Below, in pieces: positions 18,252 to 28,527 of a stretch of DNA of 64,000 nt. Below the pieces are notes generated by a model, which was given only the letters and a program-made list of their open reading frames with translations, was not told the DNA's origin and ran no database searches. This stretch comes from Viridibacillus sp050279675 (lineage in GTDB: Bacteria > Bacillota > Bacilli > Bacillales_A > Planococcaceae). Within the stretch, counting starts at the first letter, position 1; the number at the start of each line of letters is the position of its first letter. The DNA is taken from NCBI RefSeq assembly GCF_050279675.1, contig NZ_JBNNUK010000018.1:1-64000 (forward strand), written 5' to 3'. Made by a program: the position numbers and the translations under genes.

Positions 18252-18572
18252 ATGCAAATTGAAAAAATTAAAGGTCATCAAACAGAACAACTATTTAAAG
18301 CAGTTTTGGAGTTAAATGACATAGAAGAATGCTATAAATTCTTTGATGATTTATGTACAATAAGCGAAATCCAATCTTTAGCACAACGTTTTGAAGTAGC
18401 GCATTTATTACGCCTAAAAAAAACGTATGAAACAATCAAAAAGGAAACAGGTGCTTCTACAGCAACAATTTCTCGTGTACGCCGTTGTTTTGATTACGGA
18501 AATGATACATATGATGAAATGCTTGGTCGCCTGTATCCAGATGAAAAACCTTTTCTAGCTCCTAAAGACTGA
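18252..18572 (+). CDS. yerC: TrpR-like DNA-binding protein YerC
   Basis: 106 residues of the TrpR/YerC-YecD family: a helical protein with a helix-turn-helix around KKETGASTATISRVRRC. LAQRFEVAHLLRLKKTYETI is typical. It is presumably a transcription regulator; its targets are not evident. It sits directly after yerB and ends at a strong terminator. Confidence 0.9.
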   Translation: MQIEKIKGHQTEQLFKAVLELNDIEECYKFFDDLCTISEIQSLAQRFEVAHLLRLKKTYETIKKETGASTATISRVRRCFDYGNDTYDEMLGRLYPDEKPFLAPKD

Positions 18573-18601
18573 GAAGTTGTTTAACAAATATAATGAAACC
18601 G

Positions 18602-18630
18602 ACTGAGCAGATGCCTGTTCAGTTTTTTTC
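18602..18630 (+). terminator. Terminator after yerC
   Basis: ACTGAGCAG / CTGTTCAGT stem with a 4-base loop and a T-run; closes the yerABC group. Confidence 0.88.
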
Positions 18631-18680
18631 TTGTGAAATAAATTTTCGATAAATTCTTTCTTGCCTTTTCGAATATTCAA

Positions 18681-18708
18681 TTGAGGCTACGTTTGACTAA
18701 TGTATACT
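18681..18708 (+). promoter_or_regulatory. Possible promoter for pcrB-pcrA-ligA-camS
   Basis: TTGAGG (18681-18686), a 16-base spacer and TATACT (18703-18708), about 75 bases before pcrB and after the yerC terminator. Confidence 0.5.
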
Positions 18709-18782
18709 GGTAATTAGAGAAAAACTTGGTTGCTCTTTGGCTAAGTCAAATAGAGATTAATATTACAGATAGGTGGGTTAAA

Positions 18783-19469
18783 ATGGAGTTTCAAAATTGG
18801 CGTCATGTATTTAAAGTGGATCCGGCAAAACCAATGACTGATGAAGTGCTAGAGCAATTGTGCGAATCAGGCACAGATGCAATAATTGTTGGTGGTACAG
18901 ATGATGTGACAATAGATAATGTATTAGATTTATTGGTAAGAATTCGTCGTTTTACAGTGCCAGTCGTTTTAGAAATTTCTAATTTAGAATCTGTGACACC
19001 AGGTTTTGATTATTACTTTATACCAACAGTATTAAATAGCAGTAACACCACATGGGTAAAAGACTTACATCATCAAGCGATTAAAGAATACGGCGATATC
19101 ATGATGTGGGACGAGCTTTTTGCAGAAGGCTATTGCATATTAAATGCAGATTGTAAGGCTGCAAAAGTGACGGAGGCAAGGACTGAGTTAGATGCAGAAG
19201 ACGTAGTTGCTTACGCAAGAATGGCTGAAAATCTGTTCAATTTACCTATCTTTTATCTAGAATATAGTGGCATTTACGGGAATCCTAATATAGTAAAAGA
19301 TGTTCAAGATGTTTTAGAAAAAACACGATTATTTTACGGCGGAGGCATTTCTAATGCTGAGCAGGCAAAGGAAATGGCTCAATCGGCTAATACTGTAGTA
19401 ATTGGCAATATTATATATGAAGATTTAAAAGCAGCACTTAGTACAGTAAAAGCAGTGAAAGAAATATAA
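18783..19469 (+). CDS. pcrB: Heptaprenylglyceryl phosphate synthase
   Basis: 228-residue TIM-barrel prenyltransferase. In Bacillales PcrB joins sn-glycerol 1-phosphate and heptaprenyl diphosphate to make an archaeal-type ether lipid precursor. Visible motifs are DAIIVGGTDDVT, YLEYSGIYGNP and FYGGGISNAEQA, the last two contributing phosphate binding. ATG 18783 was selected (AGGTGG a few bases upstream) over an in-frame upstream codon at 18726. First gene of the pcrB-pcrA-ligA-camS group. Confidence 0.93.
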   Translation: MEFQNWRHVFKVDPAKPMTDEVLEQLCESGTDAIIVGGTDDVTIDNVLDLLVRIRRFTVPVVLEISNLESVTPGFDYYFIPTVLNSSNTTWVKDLHHQAIKEYGDIMMWDELFAEGYCILNADCKAAKVTEARTELDAEDVVAYARMAENLFNLPIFYLEYSGIYGNPNIVKDVQDVLEKTRLFYGGGISNAEQAKEMAQSANTVVIGNIIYEDLKAALSTVKAVKEI

Positions 19470-19521
19470 AACTATAGTATAATCAAGAACAAATGTTTGT
19501 ATTGTAAAAAGGTGGTGCGTT

Positions 19522-21762
19522 ATGGAACAGCTAACGAATAATTTATTAAAAGGAATGAACCCAGAACAGGCAGAAGCTGTGAAAACAACAGAGGGCCCAT
19601 TGCTAATAATGGCCGGAGCAGGATCAGGGAAAACGCGCGTACTAACTCATCGTATCGCGTATTTAGTAATTGAAAAAAAGGTGTATCCTTCGAAAATATT
19701 AGCCATCACATTCACGAATAAAGCGGCTCGTGAAATGAGAGAACGTATCGATGGTTTACTAGGCAACGGTACGGGTGCACAAATGTGGGTATCTACATTC
19801 CACTCTATGTGTGTTCGAATTTTACGTCGTGATATTGATCGTATTGGCTACAACAAAAACTTCTCCATTCTAGATACAACTGATCAATTAACAGTAATTA
19901 AAAACGTTTTAAAAGAGTTAAATATAGATCCTAAACGTCATGATCCACGCTCTATGTTAAATGCGATTAGTTCTGCGAAAAACGAATGTATCGATGTTGA
20001 AACATATAAAGCACAAGTGAGTTCAACAAACCCATATGAAAAAACTGTCGCAGATGTATATGAAGGTTATCAAAGACGTTTGCGAAAAAACCAATCATTG
20101 GATTTTGATGATTTAATCATGATCACTATTCGTCTATTCAAACAGGTACCTGAAGTACTTGAATATTACCAAAATCGATTCCAATATATTCACGTGGATG
20201 AATATCAAGATACAAACCATTCGCAATATCAATTAGTTCAAATGCTTGCGAAGAAACTCCAAAACATTTGTGTTGTTGGTGACTCTGACCAATCAATTTA
20301 TCGTTGGCGCGGAGCAGATATCCAAAATATTTTATCTTTCGAAAAAGACTATCCTAAGGCGAAAGCGATCATGTTAGAACAGAATTACCGCTCGTCTGCA
20401 CGCATCCTTCAAGCGGCGAATGACGTCATAAAAAATAACTCTAGTCGCTATCCAAAAGAATTACGTACGGAAAATGCTGAAGGTGAGAAAATTGCTATTT
20501 CACGTTCTTATGATGAGAAACAAGAAGCACAATTTGTCGTACAAACAATTCAAGAATTAATGTTGAAAGAGAATCGCTCACTTGATGATTTCGCAATTCT
20601 TTATCGCACAAATGCACAATCGCGTGCAATGGAAGAAGTGCTTGTGAAGTCGAACATGGCTTATACAATCGTTGGAGGCACGAAGTTCTATGATCGTAAA
20701 GAGATAAAGGATTTATTGGCATACCTTCGTTTAATTGCTAATAATGACGATGATTTATCTTTAGCGCGAATTATTAATGAACCAAAACGTAGTATTGGTG
20801 CAACTTCTTTTGATCGTATGGCGCAATTCGCATTTGAACAAGATCGTTCTATTTTTGATGCATTAAGGGAAGTTGACTTTATGGGCTTGCCTGCAAGAGC
20901 AGCAAATGCAGCAGCAAAATTCCATGCAATGATTTCGGACTTTACGCGAATGCAGGAATTTTTGTCTGTGACAGAACTAGTTGAGCAAGTACTCGAAAAA
21001 TCGGGCTATCGTGAGATGTTAAAAACTGAAAAAACGATTGAAGCAGAGAGCCGCTTAGAGAATATCGACGAATTTTTAACAGTTACAAAAGCATTCGAAG
21101 CCCAAAGTGATGATAAAACACTTGTTGCCTTCTTAACAGATTTAGCACTTATAGCAGACATTGATTCTCTTGATAAAGAAGACGAGTCTAAAGGTAGCGT
21201 TGTCCTAATGACAATGCACTCTGCAAAAGGTTTAGAGTTCCCTGTCGTTTTCATCATTGGTATGGAAGAAAATATCTTCCCACATTCACGATCATTGCAA
21301 GATGAAGATGAAATGGAAGAAGAGCGTCGTCTAGCTTATGTTGGTATCACTCGTGCAGAGCAGAAATTATTCTTAACTTGCGCACAAACACGTACTATTT
21401 TTGGTCGTAGTAGCTATAATAATCCATCACGATTCCTACAAGAAATTGATAATGGAATTATTGAAAATGTTTCTGCGAACAATAATGGTGCTAGTGCTGG
21501 ACGTTCACAACGCCAGTCAGGATTTGTTACATCAACAACACAGCCATCTCGAACAGTAGTGACTAAACCAGCATATACACAATCTGGTGGAGAAAAACTT
21601 GGCTGGGCTTCTGGTGACAAAGCATCTCATAAAAAATGGGGTGTCGGTACAGTTGTTAGTGTCCGTGGTGAAGGAGAGAATGTTGAGTTAGATATTGCAT
21701 TCCCAAGCCCAACAGGTATTAAACGATTATTAGCAAAATTTGCGCCTATCGAAAAAGTATAA
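19522..21762 (+). CDS. pcrA: ATP-dependent DNA helicase PcrA (UvrD family)
   Basis: 746-residue superfamily 1A 3'-5' helicase, essential in Bacillus and active in repair and rolling-circle replication. Walker A is GAGSGKT at residues 32-38; the helicase motifs TFTNKAAREM, VDEYQDTN, GDSDQSIYRWRGA, LEQNYRS, TMHSAKGLEFPVVF and YVGITRAE follow in the expected order. The C-terminal tail ends in a Tudor-like RNA polymerase interaction segment (KWGVGTVVSV). 52 bases after pcrB. Confidence 0.98.
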   Translation: MEQLTNNLLKGMNPEQAEAVKTTEGPLLIMAGAGSGKTRVLTHRIAYLVIEKKVYPSKILAITFTNKAAREMRERIDGLLGNGTGAQMWVSTFHSMCVRILRRDIDRIGYNKNFSILDTTDQLTVIKNVLKELNIDPKRHDPRSMLNAISSAKNECIDVETYKAQVSSTNPYEKTVADVYEGYQRRLRKNQSLDFDDLIMITIRLFKQVPEVLEYYQNRFQYIHVDEYQDTNHSQYQLVQMLAKKLQNICVVGDSDQSIYRWRGADIQNILSFEKDYPKAKAIMLEQNYRSSARILQAANDVIKNNSSRYPKELRTENAEGEKIAISRSYDEKQEAQFVVQTIQELMLKENRSLDDFAILYRTNAQSRAMEEVLVKSNMAYTIVGGTKFYDRKEIKDLLAYLRLIANNDDDLSLARIINEPKRSIGATSFDRMAQFAFEQDRSIFDALREVDFMGLPARAANAAAKFHAMISDFTRMQEFLSVTELVEQVLEKSGYREMLKTEKTIEAESRLENIDEFLTVTKAFEAQSDDKTLVAFLTDLALIADIDSLDKEDESKGSVVLMTMHSAKGLEFPVVFIIGMEENIFPHSRSLQDEDEMEEERRLAYVGITRAEQKLFLTCAQTRTIFGRSSYNNPSRFLQEIDNGIIENVSANNNGASAGRSQRQSGFVTSTTQPSRTVVTKPAYTQSGGEKLGWASGDKASHKKWGVGTVVSVRGEGENVELDIAFPSPTGIKRLLAKFAPIEKV

Positions 21763-21784
21763 GCGCAGTTGCGGAGGAAAATTA

Positions 21785-23791
21785 ATGGACAAAATACAAC
21801 TGGTAAAGCGTGTAGCTGAACTAAATGAGCTTCTTCATGAATATGGACATGCCTATTATGTACTGGATAAACCGGTTGTTTCAGATGCAATTTACGATCA
21901 ATTAATAAATGAACTCATTGCAATTGAACAAGAAAATCCGGATTTAATATATCCGGACTCTCCTACACAACGAGTAGGGGGGGAAATATTACAAGGTTTC
22001 CGCAAGGTTACACATGACTATCCAATGCTTAGTCTTTCGAATGCTTTTAACGAAGCGGATTTGAATGACTTCGATCGCAGAGTTCGCGCAATTATTGGTG
22101 ACAATTTTAATTATATTTGTGAATTAAAAATCGATGGTTTAGCGATTTCTCTTCGCTATGAAAATGGTGTTTTTGTTGTAGGCTCAACACGTGGTGATGG
22201 TCAAATTGGTGAGGATATTACAGAAAACTTAAAAACGGTTCGTTCTATACCGTTACGTTTAAAAGAGCCGGTATCCATTGAGGCACGTGGAGAATGTTAT
22301 ATGCCAAAACGCTCTTTCACAAATTTAAATAAAGCACGTGTTGAAAAGGGCGAAGAATTATTTGCAAACCCTCGTAATGCAGCTGCTGGATCGCTTCGTC
22401 AACTAGACCCCAAAATTGCAGCGAGTCGTAATTTATCGACTTTCATCTATGCTATCGGAGGTAGTGGAGAGGCCTATAATTTAGACAGCCATAGTGAAGC
22501 ATTAGATTACATGGATAAATTAGGATTCCATACAAATCATGAACGCAGAGCATGCAAGGATATTAAAGAAGTAATGACTTATATCGAAGAGTGGACAGAA
22601 AAACGTCCAGAATTACCATATGAAATTGATGGGATCGTCATTAAAGTAAACCGTTATGACCAGCAAGAGGAGTTAGGTTATACAGCGAAAAGTCCACGTT
22701 GGTCTATCGCATATAAATTCCCAGCTGAAGAGGTAGTTACTAAAGTTTTAGATGTTGATTTGACTGTCGGTCGTACAGGTGTTGTTACCCCTACAGCTAT
22801 ACTAGAACCAGTACTTGTAGCAGGGACAACTGTTGGACGTGCAACATTGCATAATGAGGACATTATTCGTGAAAAGGATATTCGAATCGGAGATCAAGTT
22901 ATTATCCGTAAAGCTGGTGATATCATCCCAGAGGTTGTTTCCGTATTGTTTGATCAACGTAGTGAAGATTCGGTTCCTTATGAAATGCCAACACATTGTC
23001 CGGCATGTGATAGTGAGCTTATACGTTTAGAAGGTGAAGTAGCACTTCGATGTGTAAATCCACAATGTTTTGCGCAAATTTCAGAAGGTATGGCCCATTT
23101 TGTATCACGAAATGCGATGAATATCGATGGTTGTGGAGAAAAAGTTGTAGAGCAATTATTAAAATCTGATCTTGTAAAAGATGTATCAGACCTATATAAA
23201 TTAAAAGTAGAAGATTTAGTTCAATTAGAGCGTATGGGCGAAAAATCAGCTAATAATTTAGTGACAGCTATTGAAAATTCGAAAGAAAATTCAATGGAAC
23301 GCTTATTATTTGGCTTAGGTATTCGTCATGTTGGTGCAAAAGCAGCGCGCGTATTATCTGAAGAATTTGGTTCTATGCAGAATTTAATGAAAGCTACAAC
23401 AAATGAACTTGTGAATGTAAATGATATTGGTGAGAAAATGGCTGAATCATTGCTTTCATATTTTGAAAATGAAGAAGTCCAAGTATTAATACAAAAGCTT
23501 TCTGATGCAGGCGTGAACATGGACTTTAAAGGTAAAAAAGTAAATGTGGCTGACATAGAGAGTATATTTTCAGGCAAGACAGTTGTTTTAACTGGTAAAT
23601 TAGAACAATTGACACGACAAGATGCAAAAGAGAAAATAGAACAGTTAGGCGGTACAGTTACTGGAAGTGTAAGTAAAAAAACAGACCTAGTAATCGCCGG
23701 AGAAGAAGCAGGCTCAAAACTAGCAAAAGCTGAACAACTTGGCATTGAAGTTTGGGATGAAAACCGCCTTCTTCAAGAATTAACTGTGTAA
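21785..23791 (+). CDS. ligA: NAD-dependent DNA ligase LigA
   Basis: 668 residues, complete. Domains in order: Ia/adenylation (active lysine in ELKIDGLAISLRY), OB fold, four-cysteine zinc finger (CPACDSEL...CVNPQCFAQ), helix-hairpin-helix repeats and a C-terminal BRCT domain (FSGKTVVLTGKLE). It seals nicks in replication and repair. ATG 21785 follows GGAGG; the longer frame from 21740 would overlap pcrA. Confidence 0.98.
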   Translation: MDKIQLVKRVAELNELLHEYGHAYYVLDKPVVSDAIYDQLINELIAIEQENPDLIYPDSPTQRVGGEILQGFRKVTHDYPMLSLSNAFNEADLNDFDRRVRAIIGDNFNYICELKIDGLAISLRYENGVFVVGSTRGDGQIGEDITENLKTVRSIPLRLKEPVSIEARGECYMPKRSFTNLNKARVEKGEELFANPRNAAAGSLRQLDPKIAASRNLSTFIYAIGGSGEAYNLDSHSEALDYMDKLGFHTNHERRACKDIKEVMTYIEEWTEKRPELPYEIDGIVIKVNRYDQQEELGYTAKSPRWSIAYKFPAEEVVTKVLDVDLTVGRTGVVTPTAILEPVLVAGTTVGRATLHNEDIIREKDIRIGDQVIIRKAGDIIPEVVSVLFDQRSEDSVPYEMPTHCPACDSELIRLEGEVALRCVNPQCFAQISEGMAHFVSRNAMNIDGCGEKVVEQLLKSDLVKDVSDLYKLKVEDLVQLERMGEKSANNLVTAIENSKENSMERLLFGLGIRHVGAKAARVLSEEFGSMQNLMKATTNELVNVNDIGEKMAESLLSYFENEEVQVLIQKLSDAGVNMDFKGKKVNVADIESIFSGKTVVLTGKLEQLTRQDAKEKIEQLGGTVTGSVSKKTDLVIAGEEAGSKLAKAEQLGIEVWDENRLLQELTV

Positions 23792-23805
23792 AGGAGATCA
23801 AGATC

Positions 23806-24948
23806 ATGAAACGACTTCGCTGGATACCGGCGATGATTGTTGTCACCATGCTTGCAGGTTGCGTTCCATCATTAAAGAATGACACGGAAGTAGTACAAAG
23901 CGATGCTAAAGACAAGGAAGAAGCAACGATCATTCCTAATATACAAATTGATGACCAATACTATCGTACTCTTTTACCTTATAAAGCAAGTGCAAGTAGA
24001 GGTTTGATTGTTTCAAACATTTATTCAAAATATGATATTACAGAAGCAGAAAGTGGACTATTACGCTTATCTCAAAACGCATTTGACCCAGGAAAGTACT
24101 TTTTCCAAGAGGGGCAGTATATAGATGAGGAAACTGCCTCTTCATGGCTTTCGCGTAGTTCTCAAACAGATGATGGATTAAATCCTGCTACTACCAAAAG
24201 TATGTCGCCAACAGAACGTGCTACAAAGGCTCCTATCTATTTGTCGCATATCGTAGAACAAAACTACCTTGAAAAAACAGGGAAAAATAAAGTAAAGCTT
24301 GCAGGTGTTTCAATCGGCTTGGCTCTTAACTCTATTTACTATTATCAAAAAGAAGATTACGGTGCAACATATGAAAAACCAATACCAGATCAGACTTTAA
24401 CAAAAGAAGGAAAAAAAATGGCTGATCAAATCGTTCAACGATTACGTCAAAAAGAGGGATTAGAAAATGTGCCAATGGTTGTTGGACTATTTAAACAGCA
24501 AAGTCGTAGCTCCGTTGTTCCGGGCACATATATTTCTTACGGTATTGTTGATGAGGGATCTAATAAAATCTCAGAGTGGAAATCGGTTAAAGAAGAATAT
24601 GTCTTGTTCCCAACAAATGATAATGAAGAAAATTACCGTGAGATGAATCAGTATTTTAAGTTCTTCAAACAAGATATTGAAAAGTACTTCTCTAACTATA
24701 CAAATGTTATTGGAACAGGCTTCTATCAAGATAATAAAATTAAAAAGTTAAACATAGATATTCCGATTAAATTTTACGGTACTTCCGAAATTATTGGCTT
24801 CACACAATTCATGGCTGGTGCAGTAATTGATCAATTCCCTAAAGATTTAAAGGTCGAAGTTAATGTGACTTCTGTCAACGGACCAGAGGCATTAGTAGTA
24901 AAAGATGCTAATTCAAGTGAGCCATATATTCATATATATAATGATTAG
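23806..24948 (+). CDS. camS: CamS family sex pheromone-type lipoprotein
   Basis: 380 residues. Lipoprotein signal MKRLRWIPAMIVVTMLAGC with Cys19. The body matches the CamS/YerH family (TLLPYKASASRGL, FDPGKYFFQEGQYI). In enterococci and staphylococci the signal peptide of such proteins is processed into a peptide pheromone; in this organism the role is not known. Last gene of its group; it ends at a strong terminator. Confidence 0.92.
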   Translation: MKRLRWIPAMIVVTMLAGCVPSLKNDTEVVQSDAKDKEEATIIPNIQIDDQYYRTLLPYKASASRGLIVSNIYSKYDITEAESGLLRLSQNAFDPGKYFFQEGQYIDEETASSWLSRSSQTDDGLNPATTKSMSPTERATKAPIYLSHIVEQNYLEKTGKNKVKLAGVSIGLALNSIYYYQKEDYGATYEKPIPDQTLTKEGKKMADQIVQRLRQKEGLENVPMVVGLFKQQSRSSVVPGTYISYGIVDEGSNKISEWKSVKEEYVLFPTNDNEENYREMNQYFKFFKQDIEKYFSNYTNVIGTGFYQDNKIKKLNIDIPIKFYGTSEIIGFTQFMAGAVIDQFPKDLKVEVNVTSVNGPEALVVKDANSSEPYIHIYND

Positions 24949-24958
24949 TTTTTAAGAA

Positions 24959-24989
24959 AGAGTGCGACAAATTTGTTGCACTCTTTTAC
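24959..24989 (+). terminator. Terminator after camS
   Basis: AGAGTGCGACAAA / TTTGTTGCACTCT, nearly perfectly palindromic, with a T-run. Confidence 0.9.
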
Positions 24990-25168
24990 TTTAGTAGAAA
25001 GTATGAAAATCATACTTATTTGTGTCGATAAATTGTATAATCTGAAGGTAGTCAATTATCTCTATTCATTTTGTTATAATGGATTATGAGTATAATAAGG
25101 TTGTTAATAAGGGAAAGAAAAGCCTTTATTTTCAAGCGTTTGGCGTCACTTTAGCGAAAAGTATCGCC

Positions 25169-25198
25169 TTGCATAAATATTACTAAAAATGATACTAT
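25169..25198 (+). promoter_or_regulatory. Possible gatCAB promoter
   Basis: TTGCAT (25169-25174), an 18-base spacer and TACTAT (25193-25198), giving a short leader before gatC. Other -10-like TATAAT boxes occur at 25035 and 25075. A palindrome AGTATGA-AAA-TCATACT lies at about 24999-25015. Confidence 0.45.
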
Positions 25199-25233
25199 TA
25201 TCGGTATGGTTATTGAATTCGGAGGTGTGAAGA

Positions 25234-25527
25234 ATGGCGAATATTACAAAAGAAGAAGTTAAGCACGTTGCTAACTTAGCTCGTCTAGCTATTACAGAAG
25301 CTGAAGCTGAAAAGTTTGCACAACAATTAGGTGCGATTACTAAATTTGCAGAGCAACTTAATGAATTAGATACTACTAATGTTGAACCAACAACACATGT
25401 CTTACCACTTGTAAACGTTTTACGTGAAGACGTTGCAGTGAAAGGTTTAGATCGTGAAGTTATGATGTTAAACGTAAAAGAACATGTTGACGGTTTAGTT
25501 AAAGTACCACCAATCATTACAGAATAA
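25234..25527 (+). CDS. gatC: Aspartyl/glutamyl-tRNA amidotransferase subunit C
   Basis: 97 residues. Small subunit that stabilises GatA on GatB in the enzyme converting Glu-tRNA(Gln) to Gln-tRNA(Gln). VKHVANLARLAITEAE and LREDVAVKG are family motifs. GGAGGTG precedes ATG 25234. First gene of gatCAB. Confidence 0.97.
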   Translation: MANITKEEVKHVANLARLAITEAEAEKFAQQLGAITKFAEQLNELDTTNVEPTTHVLPLVNVLREDVAVKGLDREVMMLNVKEHVDGLVKVPPIITE

Positions 25528-25549
25528 TAGTCAGTAAGGAGGGCCACAT

Positions 25550-27013
25550 ATGACATTGTTTACAAAATCAGCACTAGAGTTACAAGAACTTTTAAAAACA
25601 AAAGAAATCTCAATCGCTGACTTAACAGAAGAAGCCTACAAACGTGTAGCTGCACTAGATGGTGAAGTAGGCGCGTTTTTAGCACTAAATGAAGAAAAAG
25701 CAAAGGCACAAGTAAAAGAAATGGATGAAGTTCCTTTTGAAGAAAGAGGACCACTATTCGGTCTACCTATCGGTGTTAAAGACAATATCGTTACTGAAGG
25801 CTTAGAAACAACTTGTGCAAGTAAAATTCTAGAAGGCTTCAATCCAATCTATGACGCAACAGTTGTCAATAAATTACGTGAAGCTGGTATGGTAACAATC
25901 GGTAAATTGAACATGGATGAATTTGCAATGGGTTCTTCAAATGAAAACTCAGGCATCAAACCAGTTCGTAACCCATGGAGTCTTGACCGAGTACCTGGTG
26001 GATCTTCAGGTGGTTCAGCAGCAGCTGTAGCAGCGGGAGAAGTGCCATTCTCATTAGGTTCTGATACAGGTGGTTCAATTCGTCAACCAGCATCATTCTG
26101 TGGTGTTGTAGGGATGAAACCAACTTATGGTCGTGTATCTCGTTACGGTTTAGTAGCATTCGCTTCTTCACTTGATCAAATTGGACCAATTACTCGTAAT
26201 GTACGAGACAATGCATTATTACTTGAAGCAATCTCAGGTGTAGATGCTAACGATTCAACTTCGGCAAACGTTGAAGTACCAAGCTTTGTAGAAGCTCTTA
26301 CTGGTGATGTGAAAGGTCTTCGTATCGCTGTACCTAAAGAATATTTAGGTGAAGGTGTTGGAGAAGCGGCACGTCAATCAGTTCTTGATGCACTTAAAGT
26401 ATTAGAAGCTCAAGGCGCAACTTGGGAAGAAGTATCACTTCCTCACTCTAAATATGCATTAGCAGCATATTACATCCTTTCTTCTTCTGAAGCATCTTCA
26501 AATTTATCACGTTTTGACGGTATCCGTTACGGCTTCCGCGCTGAAAACGTTACAAACCTAGAAGAACTTTACAAAGAAACTCGTGCTCAAGGTTTCGGGG
26601 ATGAAGTAAAACGTCGTATCATGCTTGGAACTTATTCATTAAGTGCAGGTACTTATGATGCTTACTACAAAAAAGCACAACAAGCTCGTACATTAATCAA
26701 AGAAGATTTCGATAAAGTTTTCGAAGAATTTGATGTAATTCTTGGACCTACAACTCCAACTCCAGCATTCAAAATTGGAGAAAATGTTGAAGATCCTATG
26801 ACTATGTACGCTAACGATATTTTAACGATTCCTATTAACTTAGCAGGTGTACCAGCTATCTCAATTCCATGTGGATTCGAAGATGGTCTACCACTAGGTT
26901 TACAAATTATTGGTAAATACTTCGATGAAGCTACAATTTACCGTGTGGCAGATGCTTTCGAAAAAGCAACTGAATTCAACAAAGAAACTCCTCAAATTTG
27001 GGAGGTAAAATAA
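25550..27013 (+). CDS. gatA: Aspartyl/glutamyl-tRNA amidotransferase subunit A
   Basis: 487-residue amidase-signature enzyme that makes ammonia from glutamine for GatB. The Ser-cis-Ser-Lys site is visible: Lys in GVKDNI, serines in GGSSGGSAAAVAAG and GSDTGGSIRQPAS. AAGGAGG precedes ATG 25550; one base separates its stop from gatB. Confidence 0.98.
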   Translation: MTLFTKSALELQELLKTKEISIADLTEEAYKRVAALDGEVGAFLALNEEKAKAQVKEMDEVPFEERGPLFGLPIGVKDNIVTEGLETTCASKILEGFNPIYDATVVNKLREAGMVTIGKLNMDEFAMGSSNENSGIKPVRNPWSLDRVPGGSSGGSAAAVAAGEVPFSLGSDTGGSIRQPASFCGVVGMKPTYGRVSRYGLVAFASSLDQIGPITRNVRDNALLLEAISGVDANDSTSANVEVPSFVEALTGDVKGLRIAVPKEYLGEGVGEAARQSVLDALKVLEAQGATWEEVSLPHSKYALAAYYILSSSEASSNLSRFDGIRYGFRAENVTNLEELYKETRAQGFGDEVKRRIMLGTYSLSAGTYDAYYKKAQQARTLIKEDFDKVFEEFDVILGPTTPTPAFKIGENVEDPMTMYANDILTIPINLAGVPAISIPCGFEDGLPLGLQIIGKYFDEATIYRVADAFEKATEFNKETPQIWEVK

Positions 27014-27014
27014 C

Positions 27015-28442
27015 ATGAACTTTGAAACAGTCATTGGTTTAGAAGTACACGTAGAGTTAAAAACAAACTCTAAAATTTTCTCTGGTTCACCAAATCACTT
27101 TGGTGCTGAACCAAATACAAACACAACAGTAATTGACCTAGGTTACCCAGGTGTTTTACCAGTTGTAAACAAAAACGTTGTAGATTACGCAATTCGTGCA
27201 TCTTTAGCACTTAATATGGAAATCGAACAACATACTAAATTCGACCGTAAAAACTATTTCTACCCTGATAACCCGAAAGCGTACCAAATTTCACAATTTG
27301 ATAAACCAATCGGTAAAAACGGCTGGGTTGATATTGAAGTAAACGGTGAGAAAAAACGTATAGGTATTACTCGTCTTCATATGGAAGAAGATGCTGGTAA
27401 ACTTACACACGGTAAAAACAGCTCTCTAGTTGACTTTAACCGTCAAGGTACACCACTTGTGGAAATCGTATCTGAACCAGATATCCGTACGCCAGAAGAA
27501 GCTTACGCTTATCTTGAGCAAATCAAATCAATCATCCAATATACAGGCGTATCTGACTGTAAAATGGAAGAAGGCTCACTTCGTTGTGATGCCAACATTT
27601 CAATCCGTCCATACGGCCGAGATGAATTCGGTACAAAAACTGAATTGAAAAACTTAAACTCATTCAACTTCGTTCGTCGTGGTCTTGAGTTTGAAGAAAA
27701 ACGTCAAGCAGCTGTATTAAATGCAGGCGGTGTCATCGAGCAAGAAACTCGTCGTTTCGATGAAAAAACAGGTAAAACAATCCTTATGCGTGTAAAAGAA
27801 GGCGCGGACGATTACCGTTACTTCCCAGAACCAGACTTAGTTGATATCGTAATTGACGATGCATGGTTACAACGCGTAAAAGATGAAATTCCTGAACTAC
27901 CAGCAGCTCGTAAAGTTCGCTATGTTGAAGAACTAGGATTAACAGCATACGATGCAGGCGTGTTAACATTGCAAAAAGACATCGCAGATTTCTTTGAAGC
28001 AACAGTAGCAGCTGGAGCAGACGCAAAACTTGCTTCTAACTGGTTAATGGGTGAAGTATCTGCTTACTTAAACGCAGAACAAAAAGAATTAAAAGATACT
28101 GCTTTGACACCAGAAGGACTTGCAAGTATGGTTAAATTAATCTCTGCAGGTACAATTTCTTCTAAAATCGCTAAAAAAGTTTTCAAAGAGCTAGTTGAAA
28201 ACGGTGGCGATGCAGATAAAATCGTTAAAGATAAAGGTCTTGTTCAACTTTCTGATCCAACAGCTTTACTTAAAATTGTTACAGAAACTTTGGACAATAA
28301 CCAACAATCAATTGAAGACTTTAAAAATGGTAAAGATCGTGCAATTGGCTTCTTAGTAGGTCAAATCATGAAAGCTACTAAAGGACAAGCTAACCCACCA
28401 ATGGTTAACAAAATCCTTCTTGAAGAAATCAACAAACGCTAA
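27015..28442 (+). CDS. gatB: Aspartyl/glutamyl-tRNA amidotransferase subunit B
   Basis: 475 residues. Phosphorylates the misacylated tRNA and transfers ammonia; GatB/YqeY fold with VIGLEVHVELKT, LHMEEDAGKL and YRYFPEPDL. The C-terminal helical YqeY-like tRNA-binding tail is complete. A strong terminator follows. Confidence 0.98.
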   Translation: MNFETVIGLEVHVELKTNSKIFSGSPNHFGAEPNTNTTVIDLGYPGVLPVVNKNVVDYAIRASLALNMEIEQHTKFDRKNYFYPDNPKAYQISQFDKPIGKNGWVDIEVNGEKKRIGITRLHMEEDAGKLTHGKNSSLVDFNRQGTPLVEIVSEPDIRTPEEAYAYLEQIKSIIQYTGVSDCKMEEGSLRCDANISIRPYGRDEFGTKTELKNLNSFNFVRRGLEFEEKRQAAVLNAGGVIEQETRRFDEKTGKTILMRVKEGADDYRYFPEPDLVDIVIDDAWLQRVKDEIPELPAARKVRYVEELGLTAYDAGVLTLQKDIADFFEATVAAGADAKLASNWLMGEVSAYLNAEQKELKDTALTPEGLASMVKLISAGTISSKIAKKVFKELVENGGDADKIVKDKGLVQLSDPTALLKIVTETLDNNQQSIEDFKNGKDRAIGFLVGQIMKATKGQANPPMVNKILLEEINKR

Positions 28443-28454
28443 TTTAAAACTTTC

Positions 28455-28495
28455 AAAGACTGCTTGGGCATCCGTGCCTCAAGCAGTCTTTTTTG
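28455..28495 (+). terminator. Terminator of gatCAB
   Basis: AAGACTGCTTG / CAAGCAGTCTT arms with inner GGCA/TGCC pairing and TTTTTT. Confidence 0.92.
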
Positions 28496-28527
28496 CTATA
28501 GTAGATGAAAAGTAAGGGGGCATTCAT